The notes: generated from the letters alone by a model not told the origin. Shown: positions 21,750 to 35,439, counted from the first letter of the stretch. The stretch is 64,000 nucleotides of DNA from Liolophura sinensis (GCF_032854445.1 NC_088300.1:50153682-50217681), one strand, 5' to 3'. Translations and numbers: made by a program.

Positions 21750-23900
21750 TGCATATTTACTTTTTGAGAAATTAGATTATTATTTATTTTCTATTTACAA
21801 TATCTTTTTAAGCGACAAATGTTATAGTATTCAAGTACACTGCTACTTAGCGATTTTTGTCAATACGTAATCCCAGACTTGCCACTTTTCACTATTATTG
21901 TTAACAGTTTACATATAGTTTAATGGCCAGTACGACGTTAAATATCAAACACGCACGCACACATATACAGTAGTTCAAACTGTCTTACATCTTATAAGCT
22001 AGACCTATATATTCTTTTGTATTGAAAAACAATATGAAACATTTATTTCACAATTTTTGTGATTACGTAATTCCTTAACTTGCAAAGGCCAGTATTGTTG
22101 TTAACATTTTACACATGGTAAAAACGTTTTGCCAGCACAGCCTACTAAGATTCTCTTGTATTTTAAATAAACATTTTATGAAAGCTTTGTGAGACCATGT
22201 TTTGTCGTTACGTCATTCTCTACTTACAGCTAGTATTGTTCTTTTCCAGTTACACGATACATCCACTGTTTGGTTTTTATTTCGTAATGCGAATGTATAA
22301 TATGGCCTATCGTATAGAAGTAAAGAAGGCCCTCACCTGTCTTCTTGGGGCATAAAAATGGCTTTAAACTATAGTCTTCCTGAGACCTCTGCTGCCAGTA
22401 CAGATATTACCTACCTGCTGTGACGACGTCAACGACGATAACTGTTAAAACAACTTCACAGGGGGAGAGCCCGAATTGGGGGCGCTAAACTGGTTGAAGA
22501 CAAGGTCCAGTAAGCATATACTTATGTGGGTCAAGGCACACTGAGGGAGTAATCAAAGATATACAAGAACAAATAAAAACCGATCAACATGCTTGGCGAT
22601 GGGATAAACGAAACCATGTATAATTAATTTCAAATGTGCAACCACGAAGAAATGCAGAGGAATACACCACAATTCACAGTCAGGGAAAACATTTAACATT
22701 TTATAAAGTCAACTGATTCATCAACACTTATTTTGTTAAGCCTGACTTCAACGATAACTATATAGGCTCCGTAAGTTATTGTCTGATGGTCAGTTAGAAA
22801 ATATTAAATGTCTCTCGTATGTAACACTTGTACACCTTTTCGAAAATGTTACATGAACGACCAACAAACTTCGTATACAACTAGACAGATGTGATGAGGT
22901 AATTACCATAATTGAAAATATATGTTTCTGAGAGAAAAAAATACCTGTTCACTGGGAGTTAGAATATATTACTGTTCCAGTTATCCCGGTGAACGTGCTA
23001 TCAAGAAATGTACACAAGCAGGAATCCACCAAACATAGATCTGATTTCTAAGTTAGTTAAGTAATGAACACCATGTCAATTATCCTACTTGCGTCAGGGC
23101 CGGATTATTCAAATGTGCAGTAGCTATTAAAGGTATTTAAGTCATATATTTACGATTTTAACTGTACCCAGCAAAAATTACAGCAATACAGAGACCAGAT
23201 TTATTCCATATTTAATATTCTGTTAGGCAATTATTTTGGGGCCAAGTACAAAACTGAACACTTGGCTTAAAGTTAAATCTGTTATTAAGTCTTAAGACAG
23301 TTTTGAACAAGCAGGTCCAGAAGTTTATTGACTAGACCAGATTGTTCATTGTGTGTATAATACTAATAAAGAATGAATGATATATTCTTATGGCTAAACA
23401 CCAAATCGGCAAACAGCAAATGGTACTAACGAGACAGAAATTATTGGAGCGTGACGGTTGCAGATGCTTGATATTGCAAAGCTTATGTGGGAGAAAAATA
23501 AAGCGTTCACAGGGGAAAAACGCCCTGAAGGCACAAAGAAACATTCGATATGTTTATTGATGACGTCATTTCCAAATATTCCCAACTATTGACTGAAAAT
23601 ATGCATAAAACAGAAGGGTTATTAAGAACTATAAAATATGCTTCAAAAATGAAAAACAAAAGATGTGTTTCTGGCATATCTTTCAACATTTTCCTTAAAT
23701 CCATACTCTTCCTTTCATAGTACCTTTCCTTCTTCCTCGCCAGTAGCCATAGAAGATCTACTACATGTGGCAAATCTTGTTGATATATGGCGGAGTCTAT
23801 TGATATTCATTAAATCAATACCAGAAATGTATGGCAGTTACCCTTTTCGTTGTGTGTTGATAAAAAGGCAAAGTTCTACAATGTAAAACCTTTAATTTAT
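21750..23900. other. 3' flank of copy 3, partly unit-derived
   Basis: The first 750 bases follow the 3' flank of copies 1 and 2, including the AU-rich block near 21777. About 22520-23540 is unrelated, AT-rich sequence. Unit similarity returns at 23560-23720 ('tccaaatattcccaac', 'ttcatagtaccttt') and then ends. The LINE and minus-strand ORF of the other units are missing here. A small piece of SINE family 2 tail ('gtacgacgttaaa') is at about 21928. Confidence 0.45.
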
Positions 23901-25900
23901 CCTGTAACGTTTTGAAATATATAGCTTTTGTGTTATTCCATCTTCTAATTGTTCCACGTGTGTCCACTTACATACATTATTACACAATTTGGTAACCTCT
24001 TGGAGAAAGAAAATGTTCTTCCAAATTGTATTACTGGAACATTATACATGTAGATATGCCATGATTGTTACAACATTCCCAACAGTACATTTGTATTCCC
24101 AACAGTAGATTTTTATTCCCAACATTACATTTACGATGTACCTTGAAGTAACCCACATTGGGTGAACTGTAAATTTGTCAACGTTCAATAAATGCCCAGT
24201 GGTTTGTCCATTTATGGCTGGAAAAAATGTTTATATAATGTGATCAGCAATTTGAATGCGAGCATTTAACAATATAACGCTGAAGAGAAAACTCATCCAG
24301 GGGAGATGGCATGTATCTCAAGAAGACGGAAAAGGCATCTGGGACCGATGCTTCTACATATAGGGCGTGACGCACTATTCGCTCTCCAAAAGGCGTCCGA
24401 CTCCTATTTGGCTCTGCGATCTGTGTGCCCTGTTTCCAGCTAGCCCTCCACATTCATCCGTCCGAATCATTACATTCACTATCCTGTGTACAGGCTACAC
24501 GAAAACATATTTCCCGTGATCTCAAAGTTATTCCGGATTCATGTCACCTGAATATGCGGGAACAATTTTAGATCATAACCTCGCATTTAAGACAAATATA
24601 TTAGTAAACGAAGCATCCACCCGGACCTCAACCGGAACTACTCACTTGCAATTTTCGCGCCACCTGATTCCCAATTAGGGTAAACCAGTTGTTCTTTTAA
24701 AAATTCAGATAACGCTTTTCACAATGACTGCTAATATATGTAGTTCCTTCGGTTTATTTTTCAACAAAAATTAATGTTAAGACTTCCAAACAATTGCCAG
24801 TCATTAATGGTGTAGTCTTCTAAGTCTCAGTCCAAATCTAAGCGTGCGAGCGCAACACAATAACCCAGGGGCCCAGCTGTCTTCCTCTCCAGTCTTACAT
24901 CTCACCATAATGCACCAATCAATTAAATATTAAATAAATCAAAAATGGCAGTTAATGAAGTCGGGCTCGCTGCAGAAACGCCAAGTATACATGTGTTTGT
25001 TGTTACCTTATGATCTGCATCATTCACGAATTATAGATGATAAGTCAGAAATATTGAAAAATTTAAGAAAATATGTTTTAGTGGCGTACATTTTGACGTG
25101 AGGACAGCACACTGGAAAATAATAATTTCCAAGTTGTTGAATGGAAGAGTACAGATTTGTATTTCTCAAACCTTAGCTGAAATCTCAGATCTATCTTCTG
25201 TTAAATTATAAAATATAATTTAAAATAGGAAAGTTAGGAAAAAGGGCTTCATTTACCAAGTTATCCATGCAAGAATTGGCATCAATGTCAGACATTGTGA
25301 AGTAAGCCTCCCTAAAGCAATATAACCTTTTGATACGGATAGATTAAAAGTTATAAAACGCTGTCAGATTTATGGGATACGGAAAATTGGGTTATTAATT
25401 TGCGACAAAATTTGCGTTCTTCTTAGCAAAGACACATTCTTGTGATCTGCCAACAATCAAGCTATTATATATGTGATTCCAAGCCCGAGGATGTTCCTGT
25501 TACACTTTAGTACAATATATTTTTGAACAGGAAGACTAGGCTGTACAGAGAAGAACAAAAAGCATGTTGCACTTGCAGCACGCGATATTTTATGAAACAG
25601 GTTTTGTTGGAATTATCATAGCTGTTACCACTAATCCCGGGTTAGACAATATGCCACACGGCGTCACCTCACAGTAATAAGTGCACATCAATCTATCAAT
25701 TCCTGTCAACGTTTAGCAAGTACAACAATATCCTACCTACAAGAAAGTTTAAATACTCAAACCTCAAGCAAATGAATACAGAGATGAAAAATATTTAGGC
25801 TAACCCTTTCACTGTTCAAATCATCTTTAGGAGTAATGTAGCATTAGAAGATTATTTAATTTATTCATTTATTTAAGGCTCCCGACTCCATAAAAAAACT
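23900..25900. other. No gene recognised; old SINE traces
   Basis: AT-rich DNA without convincing exons. A three-fold 'ttcccaacagtacattt'-like short repeat lies at 24076-24132. A degraded family 1 SINE lies at about 24825-24935 ('aacccaggggccc', 'cttcctctcc', 'caccataatg'). Confidence 0.4.
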
Positions 25901-27344
25901 GACAAATGCGTGTGCTGATCAGCTCTAAAAGAAATACAATGCATTGAAAAAAAAACTCTATCGAGCGGACGTGAATTTGTAAACTAAAATCTTTCCTCTT
26001 CCATAAACCGTTTCTTCACAATATCATACCTTCCTAACGCCTCTAAATGCTAACATTACAGATTTATTTGAAGCATTAACTTACTCTCATTATAAATTTT
26101 TTAAACGTCTTATACAATCTTCAGCTTATTTGTTTATTTATGTATTTGATTGGTGTGTGTGTCTATGTATGCTTGGGTATTACGTCGTACTTAAGGATTT
26201 GACGACGACGAGTCATCAGGTCTGTGTACATCAAACGAGGCAGCAACAAGTACACTATTTAATGTCTTTGGTACGCCCGACCTGGACCTCTGGTATCCCG
26301 AATTCGAGGTGGACGCACTAAACATTAGGACACCGAAGTGTCCTGTTTCACTGATTCTTTACGCGTTACTCAAGTATATCTCACTGAAACGACGGCGCCC
26401 GAAATCATGGTAGGGAAAACCAGTCAAACCCCGGTGAAACTCGGCAGGTTCCTGGCACACTTGAAGAAGCCAGCAAAAGACTTGTGTTTGTTCACTAGAT
26501 ATCCTCAATTGTGTATCATTTTTTCCTCAGCATTCAAAAATGTGATTCAATTAACATGTCCCATCCTTCGGCACACGTTATAAATATTTCTTGTGGTTGC
26601 CGCGTGGAGCCAAGCATTTTCCTCCTCCGTGAGGGGAAAATAGGAAAACCCTTGTCGTAGTTCTCAGATCGTCTGAGTCCCGAGCTCCAGTAGTAAAGAG
26701 AGCCAAGAGTGCACATACAGCCTTTATCGTTAGGGGTCATCAACATATCTCTTGGGGAGGCTAAGAAATTTGCACATTTCGTTTAAGAACCAGGTAAGTA
26801 GGATATGTGCGTTTTTATATTAACAACTAACGTTCAGATTATGATTGGAGAAAGACACTTCTGTAAAGCTTAACATCCGCAACTATTGTAAAACAAGCTC
26901 CTTTTTTGCGTGAACATCAAATGAAATGCAGAATTTGACCATTTTGTAATATTCATTTTCTGGTAGAATTTATTTATTTATCTGTTTGATTGGTATTTCA
27001 TGTCGTACTGGCAGAATTTATCTTACATTAAATATAACTCCTTGTTGTTAAAGTAAACTATGTTTTTGGCTGACATAAAAAACGATGTTTGGCCAAACCG
27101 GTGATAGTAAAGGGTTTCCCGCTTGAATATTAAAGGCAAAACCATTAGAAGAACAAGAACAGTTATATAGCTACGAGGACGTAACTCGTGCTGCTATAAG
27201 ATTTGTAACTACATGCAAATGTATATAGGCGGGTTTGTAACAAAGAGATCAAACGTAGAACTTTAATTCTTGTTTGTGTAACATCTTTTTCTTTCGTAGA
27301 TTAAGGCATTTATCAATCATCCTGACAAGGTCAGGTGTCTAGAT

Positions 27345-27389
27345 GAATAACTTACCAGAGGCTGAAAGTCAGCCTCTGGTAAGTTATTC
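27345..27389. repeat. Perfect 21-bp inverted repeat with 3-base loop
   Basis: Arms at 27345-27365 and 27369-27389 are exact reverse complements around 'aag'. The right arm is the normal end of exon 3 plus its splice donor ('cctctggtaag'); the left arm is its inverted copy and replaces the middle of the exon. This is the footprint expected from a template switch during replication. Confidence 0.8.
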
Positions 27390-27699
27390 TCCTTTATCAG
27401 AACTCTGAGCACATTCGGATTCTGGGGGCTTCTTTTGAGGGATTTATTATGTGTTCTTTTCGTCGGTTATGAGATCATCAGTATTGATCACTCTCATTTA
27501 TGCCATATACCGGTACTTGACGACATTTTAGGCTAACTTGTATACAAAAAATCTGAACAATTTGGCGCATTGACTGTGAAGATTTTCTTAGCAAACACCA
27601 GAACAAGAGACTTTGATGGAAAATTTCCCCAGATCTATGCTGAATCGGCCCTTGGATCCAGTGGGGGTATAACTCTTTTACTCTTTTATTTTTCTCTTT

Positions 27700-30410
27700 T
27701 CATTTTAGCGATATTATTGTCTTACTTTGCTTCATATAGTACGCAATTGTAATTATTTAATTACACTGGTGTCACTGCCTGAATTCGCTAAGCAGTCTGG
27801 CCGTATAGATACAACATAAAACTTTCGCTGAGTGAGTGAGTGCTTGGGTTTAACGTCGTACTTAAATCTTTTAGCACCTACAGACTAAAACAAATGTGAC
27901 AGGTAAGTTTACGAGATCCAACCGCAATGTTTCAAGTTTTTAAACAAAGAATATTCCAATCTACAGAGGACATCGATATCGGGAACATGCATAAATCTAT
28001 CGATAATAGTAATGATAACTAAGGGGGAAAAGGATAAAAAAACGCAATTAAATAGAAAAGGAATATATTGCATTTGAACCAGAGACTTCCAGGTGTCACG
28101 TACAATAGGTCTAGTACTAAGACCAACAGAGCGATACTGTGGCTTTGATCTTCTGCCCATAGCCGAGAACAAAAGACAGAAAGAAGACACCGTTGTGAGT
28201 TTGATCTTCGTTCCAGCGGAAAACGGCAGTAATTAGTTTCATGCAGGCTTGCACAAATCTTCCATGCTATTTCGATGAGAACAGTTTTTAGAACTTTTGT
28301 TGCTGGTTTCATGAAAACTACAGAGCACAGGTGAAAACAAAGAGCATGAAGGAAATCAGCGGCCTGAAATACATCAGAATACTTAAAATTTACATCAAAA
28401 TTCAAATACTTTTTATGACTTCAAATTTTCGACCTATATGAATTTCGACGCCTTTCTCAAACTTTATGTACCTAGGGTCAGTTTACAAGAATATAAAATT
28501 TTAGAACAATCGGTTCACTAGTTGTTGGGAAAAAAACGTTTTAAAAAATTTGATCCAATTGTGCAGTTTTTTATATTTGACCTACTTTTGGACTATTTTT
28601 ATTGGCCAGCCCTAAGCCTAATTTACGTACACAAATGATTTATATGAAGAAGTTTTAATTCTAACCCAACCATAGTCACGTGTGCAAAGTTTGAAGTCAA
28701 TCAGTTCGGTGGCTCTGGAGGAGAAGATTCTTACAAGGTTTCATATACAACACATTTTGAAATGCACTACTTCAGATCATAGGCAAGCACAGTGTAAAGT
28801 TCCAAAAGATTTGGTCTGGCGATTTTTAGAACTACTCTCTCACTTTATTGACCTCTAGCCCGAATTCTCCATGGCTGTATTCCGGGCTTATTTACACTAC
28901 AGTTTCAGTCCAGTTAAAATCGCTATGCAAATTAAACCACCCATTAGTCTGAATTCTAGTTTGTTACACCACGATCGCTCAAAACTTTTTTGTGGTATTA
29001 TTTTTGCTGTGCTGTCGTGTTTCACTAATTTCAGCTTTTCACTATATTTTCTTCTTTATACCCTTAGTCCTATGTAAAAAATTAGCGACCAGTGGACTCG
29101 AATATGTATATTAATAAAAGAAATAAAAAATATGAGAACATTTAAGCTATGATCAACAGTTCGCATCTAATATCGTCTCTCAGTGAGGCACAATCTTTAC
29201 AAACGTCAACTCAATATCCTTACATGTAAATCTCAGAGCCCACAACTTAGCCATGGGTCGTGCTGGTTTGGTACATATAAACAAACTTGATCCTGATCAC
29301 TTCGCAGGCATTTACCAATGAACACGTGTATATCTATGCTTCGCCGTGATGTCGATGATATCCATGATACTGGTCTGCGTGTTTCGTAGATTACTCAGTT
29401 CCTCACCTGTGTTAATGCGCAGGTCATCCTAATGCACATCTTCATTTACGCATTTATCTATATAAATTAGGCATACGTCGTTTTACAATTCATACGATCC
29501 TTGTAAACCATGCAGACAAATTGACTGGTTGCCATAGGTTTTAACCACCTCTTTGTTCGTGTTGTACGGTTGTACATGCTTTCTAGCCAACTTACATTCC
29601 TTGGGTGGCTGTTGGGTAATATATTTATTGGTCGTTTATGTACATGGGATTTGCTGAATCTGCCTAATTGATTGAATGGGTATAAATGTTTTTTGCTCGT
29701 GCTAAAATTTCCCATGTATGTTTTAACCTGCTGCGGTACGCTAACCAGCTCCGCCTATCCGACTGTTTAAAATTTTCTGCTCCTCTCCTTAGCCTGCCAT
29801 TATCTATAAGAATAGTATGTTACATTTCGTATATATTTCATGCAATTTGTGAGTACCGGTGTTGGGGATTCCCCATGTGTTACTTCTGTGTGGATCTGCC
29901 ATGGTGTAGTGTCGTCCGCCCATGCCCCTAATGGGTAGAGGCCATTTTTTCATTCTTTCACTGTGCTGTTCGTTATTTTGCGATAAAACTAAGCATTGTA
30001 GGCAAGTGAACATGACCAAATTCGTGATAAAACGCCAAGCTGCAAGAGGTGACATATGTGATACATTCGTAATTTATGCGCACCCAGTTCGTTAATCGGT
30101 TTGATTGGTCAGTGTCGTGAAAACTGAAAATGAAACGTCACAGGAACGAAGTAAAATACCGGTTTTGTCACCAGGAGGTCAAACTATGTCCCGAATGGCT
30201 TGAACCCCTAAACACAGCTGTCAGGGACAGCGATGCCGGGGTTCAAGCCCTGTCTACCACATACCTAAGGTTTACGTATTTCTGATGAGCATTTTAACTG
30301 TAGAAGATTTTAAATTTAAAAATTTTTAAAATGGCGTTGTTTTTTTGCTTTTTTTTTTTTTTGGAATGCACAATGGTGTGCAGACGACCTAGTAAAATTT
30401 GTCTTTTTTC
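27700..30410. other. Insertion in intron 4 of copy 4
   Basis: This 2.7-kb block has no counterpart in intron 4 of copies 1-3; similarity to them resumes near 30470 ('gagagtaatatgggaaagtc'). It holds a reversed piece of SINE family 2 tail at about 27833-27880 ('gcttgggtttaacgtcgtac'). The stretch at 28400-28860 has phrases typical of dispersed mollusc repeats ('tttgaagtcaatcagttcg'). No protein domain was recognised. Confidence 0.45.
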
Positions 30411-30920
30411 CAACAATAGTCATTTCCAACAATAAAATTAGTACCTTCTGTAGCTAATTTAACTTAATAGATGTGACGAAGAGAGTAATATGGGAAAGTC
30501 CAGTCTCAGTTTAATGTTATAACGTACAACACCAATACCTACATGGCTCGCTGTATGGTAGTTACGCGCTCCCTATGTGGTAGTTACGTGCTGGCTATGT
30601 GACGCGCTTCGTTTAAGCGACGTTCTTTGTATAACCAGTATCAACAAAATTAAATGTTTGAACTGCAACATGCGGCTCTGTCTATTTTTGACATTCAGGC
30701 TTTCGACCAGGACTTGGGTGGTTTGTGGAATGTCGCAGTTTATTGAGCATTCGCAATTGTTGTAATAAAAATTAACATAGTGATATACATATTGTGTAGG
30801 CGCTTATGTATAGCAATTAAAAAAAATTACCTTTTTGTCCACAACTTTCTTTTCTGCTACACTTTTGGAAGAAACCGTTTGTGTCATTGTGTTCAGTTAA
30901 ATATTTCTATGGAGCCGACG

Positions 30921-31735
30921 TCTTGCTCACATCGATCAGTCGTATATTTGAACTGAGAAGAAATCTGGGTCACACGGGTCAGTCATACATTTGTACTGAG
31001 AAGACTTATGGGTCACTTCGGTCAGTCATGCAGTTGTAATGAGAAGACATCTGGCTCACTTCGATCAGTCATATATTTGTACTGAGAAGACATCTGGGTC
31101 ACAAAGTCAGGCATACATTTGCACTGAGAAGGCTTATGGGTCACTTCTGTCAGTCATGCATTTGTAATGAGAAGACATCTGGGTCACTTCGGTCAGTCAT
31201 ACATTTGTAATGAGAAGGCCTCTGGCTCACTTTGGTCAGTCATACATTTGTAACGAGAAGACCTCTGGCTCACTTTGGTCAGTCATACATTTGTAACGAG
31301 AAGACATCTGGGTCACTTCGGTCAGTCATACATTTGTACTGAGAAGACATCTGGCTCACTTCGGTCAGTCATACATTTGTAATGAGAAGACATCTGGCTC
31401 ACTTTGGTCAGTCATACATTTGTAATGAGAAGACATCTGGCTCACTTTGGTCAGTCATACATTTGCACTGACAAGAAATTAGGCTCACTTCGGTCAGTCA
31501 TACATTTGTAATGAGAAGACATCTGGCTCACTTCGGTCAGTCATACATTTGTAATGAGAAGACATCTGGCTCACTTCGGTCAGTCATACATTTGTAATGA
31601 GAAGACATCTGGCTCACTTTGGTCAGTCATACATTTGCACTGACAAGAAATTAGGCTCACTTCGGTCAGTCATACATTTCTACTGAGAAAACGACTGGCC
31701 CACTTCAGCCAGTCATATCTTTGTACTGAGAAGAT
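30921..31735 (+). repeat. 43-bp minisatellite, about 19 units
   Basis: The unit consensus contains 'tctggctcacttcggtcagt' followed by 'catacatttgtaatgagaag'. The 815 bases divide into about 19 units, with a two-unit higher-order block (variants 'gcactgacaagaa' and 'attaggctc') repeated near 31464 and 31636. It sits just before exon 5 of copy 4, where copies 1-3 have only two units. Confidence 0.9.
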
Positions 31736-33031
31736 GTTTTCATTACTATATATGTTCACCAGTATATTTGTACTGACAAAGATGCCTCTATACTGAAATC
31801 GATAAAACGTTTTTTGTGTTTACAGAGAAAGGCAGTTAAGGTTTAACACGGGTTTACATCTTCCTGGACCAAAGAGAACAAGAAGAATGGGATGAACATT
31901 AACTGGCAATTAAAAAATATATTATGTGGACTGTATTCAGTGGGAATTCGTCGAGCTGCCGTTACCTCCGGAGCCCGTCTCCAGTATGCCTACACGAACT
32001 GGAAGGTCAGACCCAGACGAGTATGACTATATCATGGCTGAACTATACGTGTTCCACAAGGGTTGGAGAATTATTTGTAGCCCTAAGACATTTACTTTTT
32101 GAGATTCTTATGTCAAATGAAGCGGTTGTAAAAGTACATAAAGTCTTGGACTATACTTGGAAATGAATACGACATGGATCAAGTCTTTCACGTGAAAAAA
32201 CTAGGCCTGACAGCTTTTCAAACTGTTATTCACAGAAACGCACTCTGGTGTTGGTATATATTTTTATAATAAATAATGACTGTTCTCCTATGAATAACTG
32301 TTAACTACGAATCGCCGAGTAAGTTATTTCACGTCACACACTTTTGGATCCATGGCCAAGTGTAGCGCCAGGCTTCCTGCAGCTTCTACAACCGCTCCAT
32401 TTGATACTTAAATTGCAACAATGCACAGCCTTTTGTCACTTACGAGAAAAATATTTTCGACCAGTTTCTTTCACCCTGGCTTCAGCAGGTTTTATACTGC
32501 CTTTAATATATTTTATTACATAGATATACAGAGACGTTTTTTGGAAACGGTTCTAGAAAACTTTTATGAGACGATTTTTTGAATGACGAATTCCATGACT
32601 TATCGACTTAACGGCCAGTACTTTTGCTAACAATTTACACATAGTGAAAACGTCTTTTAAGCTCAAGCTGCAAAATGTTTTTGTATTTTAAATAAACATT
32701 CAGGTAAACCTTAATGAGGACATGTTTGTTGTTAAGTTAGTCTGTACTTACAACCAGTTTTGTTCTTTCTAGTTAAACGATACATGAAACCTGACGATGA
32801 CGTCATTTCATCTTGACGATGACGTCATTTCCGGCCATTGACCTTTTATTGGCATATCTTTCTTCATTTTCCCTTAAAATCATACTTTTCATTTTATAGT
32901 ACCTTTTCATACATCATTTAAACAGTTTCCAGGCCGAACAAAGACGGAAAATGAAACATTTGCCAATGAAAGACTGGTAAACAAGAAAATTAATGTGAAG
33001 AAGATCATAGTCTTTGTTCCCTCTTGCGCCG

Positions 33032-33396
33032 GACCGGCCCGGATAGCACAGTTGGTAGAGCGTCCGCTTCGGGACCGGTAGATCCAGGATCAATCCTTGG
33101 TCGAGTCACACCTAAGACTTTAAAAGAGGAAGTTGTAACTTCCTCGCTTGGCGTTCAGCATGAAGGGGATAGTGCAACGACTGGTTGACCCGTATCAGTA
33201 TAATGGCGCGGGCGGGGCGGCTTACTTGCCTTCGGTAAGTGGTCTCAGTGATGCAGCACTAAATAAAAGAGCGGTGGAAATCCGTCCTGCAACAAGGAGG
33301 CACATTACACGTGCATACACCCTAATGATTCCTTCGTCGTCATATGACTGAAAAATTGTTGAGTACGACGTTAAACCCCAAGCACTCACTCACTCA
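33032..33396 (+). mobile_element. SINE family 2, full length with 11-bp target duplication
   Basis: tRNA-like head with A box 'tagcacagttgg' and B-box-like 'ggatcaatcct', then a body ending 'gtacgacgttaaacccc' and a 'cactcact' tail. It is flanked by direct repeats 'ctcttgcgccg' at 33021-33031 and 33397-33407. It lies inside the unit 4 copy of the minus-strand unknown ORF. Confidence 0.88.
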
Positions 33397-33620
33397 CTCT
33401 TGCGCCGATTATTCTTACATCTACCAATCGTAATTCCAGTGTGTCGAAAGACATCCTTGACACTGTTGTTTTGGCTGCCGGCTGAATCACTGAGATACCT
33501 GGAGAAGAGAGCTGGTATTCTCCAGGCACTCCGGTTTTCTGCACTCCTACCTGGCCGAAATTTAAGGACAGCGTTAAACTCATATCAAGTTGATTCTGCG
33601 GTCCAAGGGAAGTAACTGTG
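33386..33620 (-). pseudogene. Unit 4 copy of the minus-strand unknown ORF, cut by a SINE
   Basis: The frame starts MSLTLSLNFGQVG and stays open through PAAKTTVSRMSFDTLELRLV to the SINE junction near 33407. The remainder of the ancestral ORF lies beyond the SINE at about 32975-33030 with a frame change. Changes relative to unit 1 are largely amino-acid changing. Confidence 0.4.
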
Positions 33621-33649
33621 TAAACATCGCTGAAATGTCAACAGATTAT

Positions 33650-33960
33650 ATTTTATGGAAAAACTTATAACACACGATGAGATTGAAACACTCTTTAAGA
33701 ATCTAATTTTTTTATCAGAAGTTTGACTGGAATTGAAAGATCTATATATGGCTGTGTATACAGCTGAACTTGATCAATCTTAGCGCAGGGGTATGATAAC
33801 TCTCATTGAAAATCCTGACCATGGTCTTTGTACACTACAAAACTGGAGGCCAATTATATATCTAAAGGATGACAATTAATTCCTAAAACTATCTCTTACA
33901 GAATAAAATCGGCATTCGACCAAACTGTTCATACATCCCTAACAAGCTTTTGGTAGCGTT
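33650..33960 (+). mobile_element. LINE remnant in unit 4
   Basis: It aligns with parts of the unit 2 LINE ('gatgagattgaaacactc', 'cagaataaaatcggcattcg', 'accaaactgttcatacatcc'). Heavily deleted. Similarity to the other units ends near 33960, which marks the right edge of unit 4. Confidence 0.6.
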
Positions 33961-33964
33961 TACT

Positions 33965-35170
33965 AGTCTGTATATTTAGTACTAGTCCATTTCTTTTAGC
34001 CAAACCCCTATATTCAGGTGTCTGTAAAATCAGTCGTACCCACTACCAAAATTGCCTTTAGCCAGTGACACGTAACAATCCAAGTTCTACACATTGACAT
34101 GTTGAATGTCCATATAATTACAAGAAAATGTCGTTAAAAGACCTTTTTCTAATTCATAATACTCCAAAACTCTTTGCCTTGGGTGACATCATAATTATTC
34201 AAAAGCAAGTTGCATGCTGGACAATGGACGTGATGGGTCCAACTTCCGCCCCATTTCTTCCCACCAGGGCTGGCGCGCCAGGGCTATCAACAGCTGGCAT
34301 GTGTTTGGCGCACCCAGGAACCCATCAGGGGCCATCTTAAAACTGGCATTTGTCAATGAATTACAATAAAATTGTTGAACTTCATTACTGCCATATCATT
34401 TGTGTTTATCTGCATAATTTAACTTAGTGTTTTATTGGTTTGATTGTCATATAGCGAGTTAAGGAAGTAAGTAAGCTATTACATAACCGTTAGACCAGTC
34501 CGCCAGAGCTAACTTCGTACCCACTTTACACCGAAAATATGTAATTTATAAGCGTTCTTTTTATGTAACTTGTTACATTATAGCGGTAACAAGTATACCA
34601 CGCCACCCGCAAAAGTGTGTACTTTTTAAAAAGGAAGGGAATCATTACATATTGGTGTGGACAAAGAAGCCTTTAGACGAGAGAAATGACGATAAAATGA
34701 AGCCCACGGTAAGTCCGAAAGTGCTACCGCCATTAACAATGTCAAATTCGATGAGGAAAAATAACTACATTTCAGAAATTTACCCATACATCCATAGTAA
34801 GAAGCCACAAATACTTCTGTTAACTACTGAAGACAACAAAAATCAGATAAGTTTATGAAAAAATTTAAAAAAAGAGTTACATGTGAGGTTGCTCGAGAAG
34901 GTTGCTTAAATTGACGCAATTTTGAAAAAAAAAAACAGATGGAATCTATTCACCAGTGGTGACGGATCGCTCAAAAGTTGTTATCGGCGCATACCTTTGT
35001 AATGAAAGAGAAGAGTATGTCCCACGAAGAGAAAAAACAGGTCAGTAACTTGATCGAGTCCCCGACTTCCTTTCCTTCTTATTCACCTTACCGTGTACCG
35101 TCAGATTCACGAGATGTCTCGCCTCGGCCGTGAAATATCGAGACTGCCTCTCGAAGCCTATCGCTCTGTT
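33965..35170. other. No gene recognised
   Basis: Single, unrepeated sequence. A short ORF at 34652-34858 has a donor-like 'cacggtaagtc' inside it but no supporting acceptor or domain; I do not call it a gene. Confidence 0.4.
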
Positions 35171-35174
35171 ATAT

Positions 35175-35437
35175 TTGATTTGATTTTGAGTGGTGTTTTA
35201 CGCCGAACTCAAGAATATTTCACTTATACGACGGGTGCCAGCATTATGGTGGGAGGAAGCCGGACAGAGTTCGGGGGAAACCCAGGACCATCTGCAGATT
35301 GCTGAAAGACCTTTCCACTTACGGCGGGAGAGGAAGCCAGCATGAGCTGGACTTGAACTCGCAGCGACCGAATTGGTGACAGGCCCCTGAGTCATTACGC
35401 TGCGCTAGCGCGCTAACCAACTGAGCCACGGAGGCCC
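35175..35437 (-). mobile_element. SINE family 1, nearly full length
   Basis: On the minus strand it runs from 'ggggcctccgtggctcagtt' to 'ggcgtaaaacaccactc', including 'tgcgagttcaagtccagctc' and 'gcattatggtggg' in reverse. Confidence 0.9.
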
Positions 35438-35439
35438 CA

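Larger units (their letters stand above)
25939..32080 (+). pseudogene. Cytokine-like gene copy 4, heavily degraded
   Basis: All five exons can be placed, but most are damaged. Exon 1 (25939-25970) has lost a G after the ATG and stops at once. Exon 2 (about 26565-26793) lacks the acceptor AG and has stops ('ttataa', 'aaatag'). Exon 3 (from 27300) stops at 'gaataa' and is interrupted by a hairpin. Exon 4 (27595-27666) is open but its acceptor is changed from gcag to gcaa. Exon 5 (31826-32080) has an early stop and several indels. Intron 4 is enlarged to about 4 kb by an insertion and a minisatellite. Dead gene; useful as an outgroup for copies 1-3. Confidence 0.8.

Noticed and set aside
30921-31735. 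Regular repeats that could suggest a CRISPR array
   Set aside because: Units are contiguous with no unique spacers, in a eukaryotic intron; this is a minisatellite.
33032-33110. tRNA-like sequence with A and B boxes, also at 61800 and in family 1 SINE heads
   Set aside because: These are heads of SINEs with the usual body and tail; no free-standing tRNA gene is supported.
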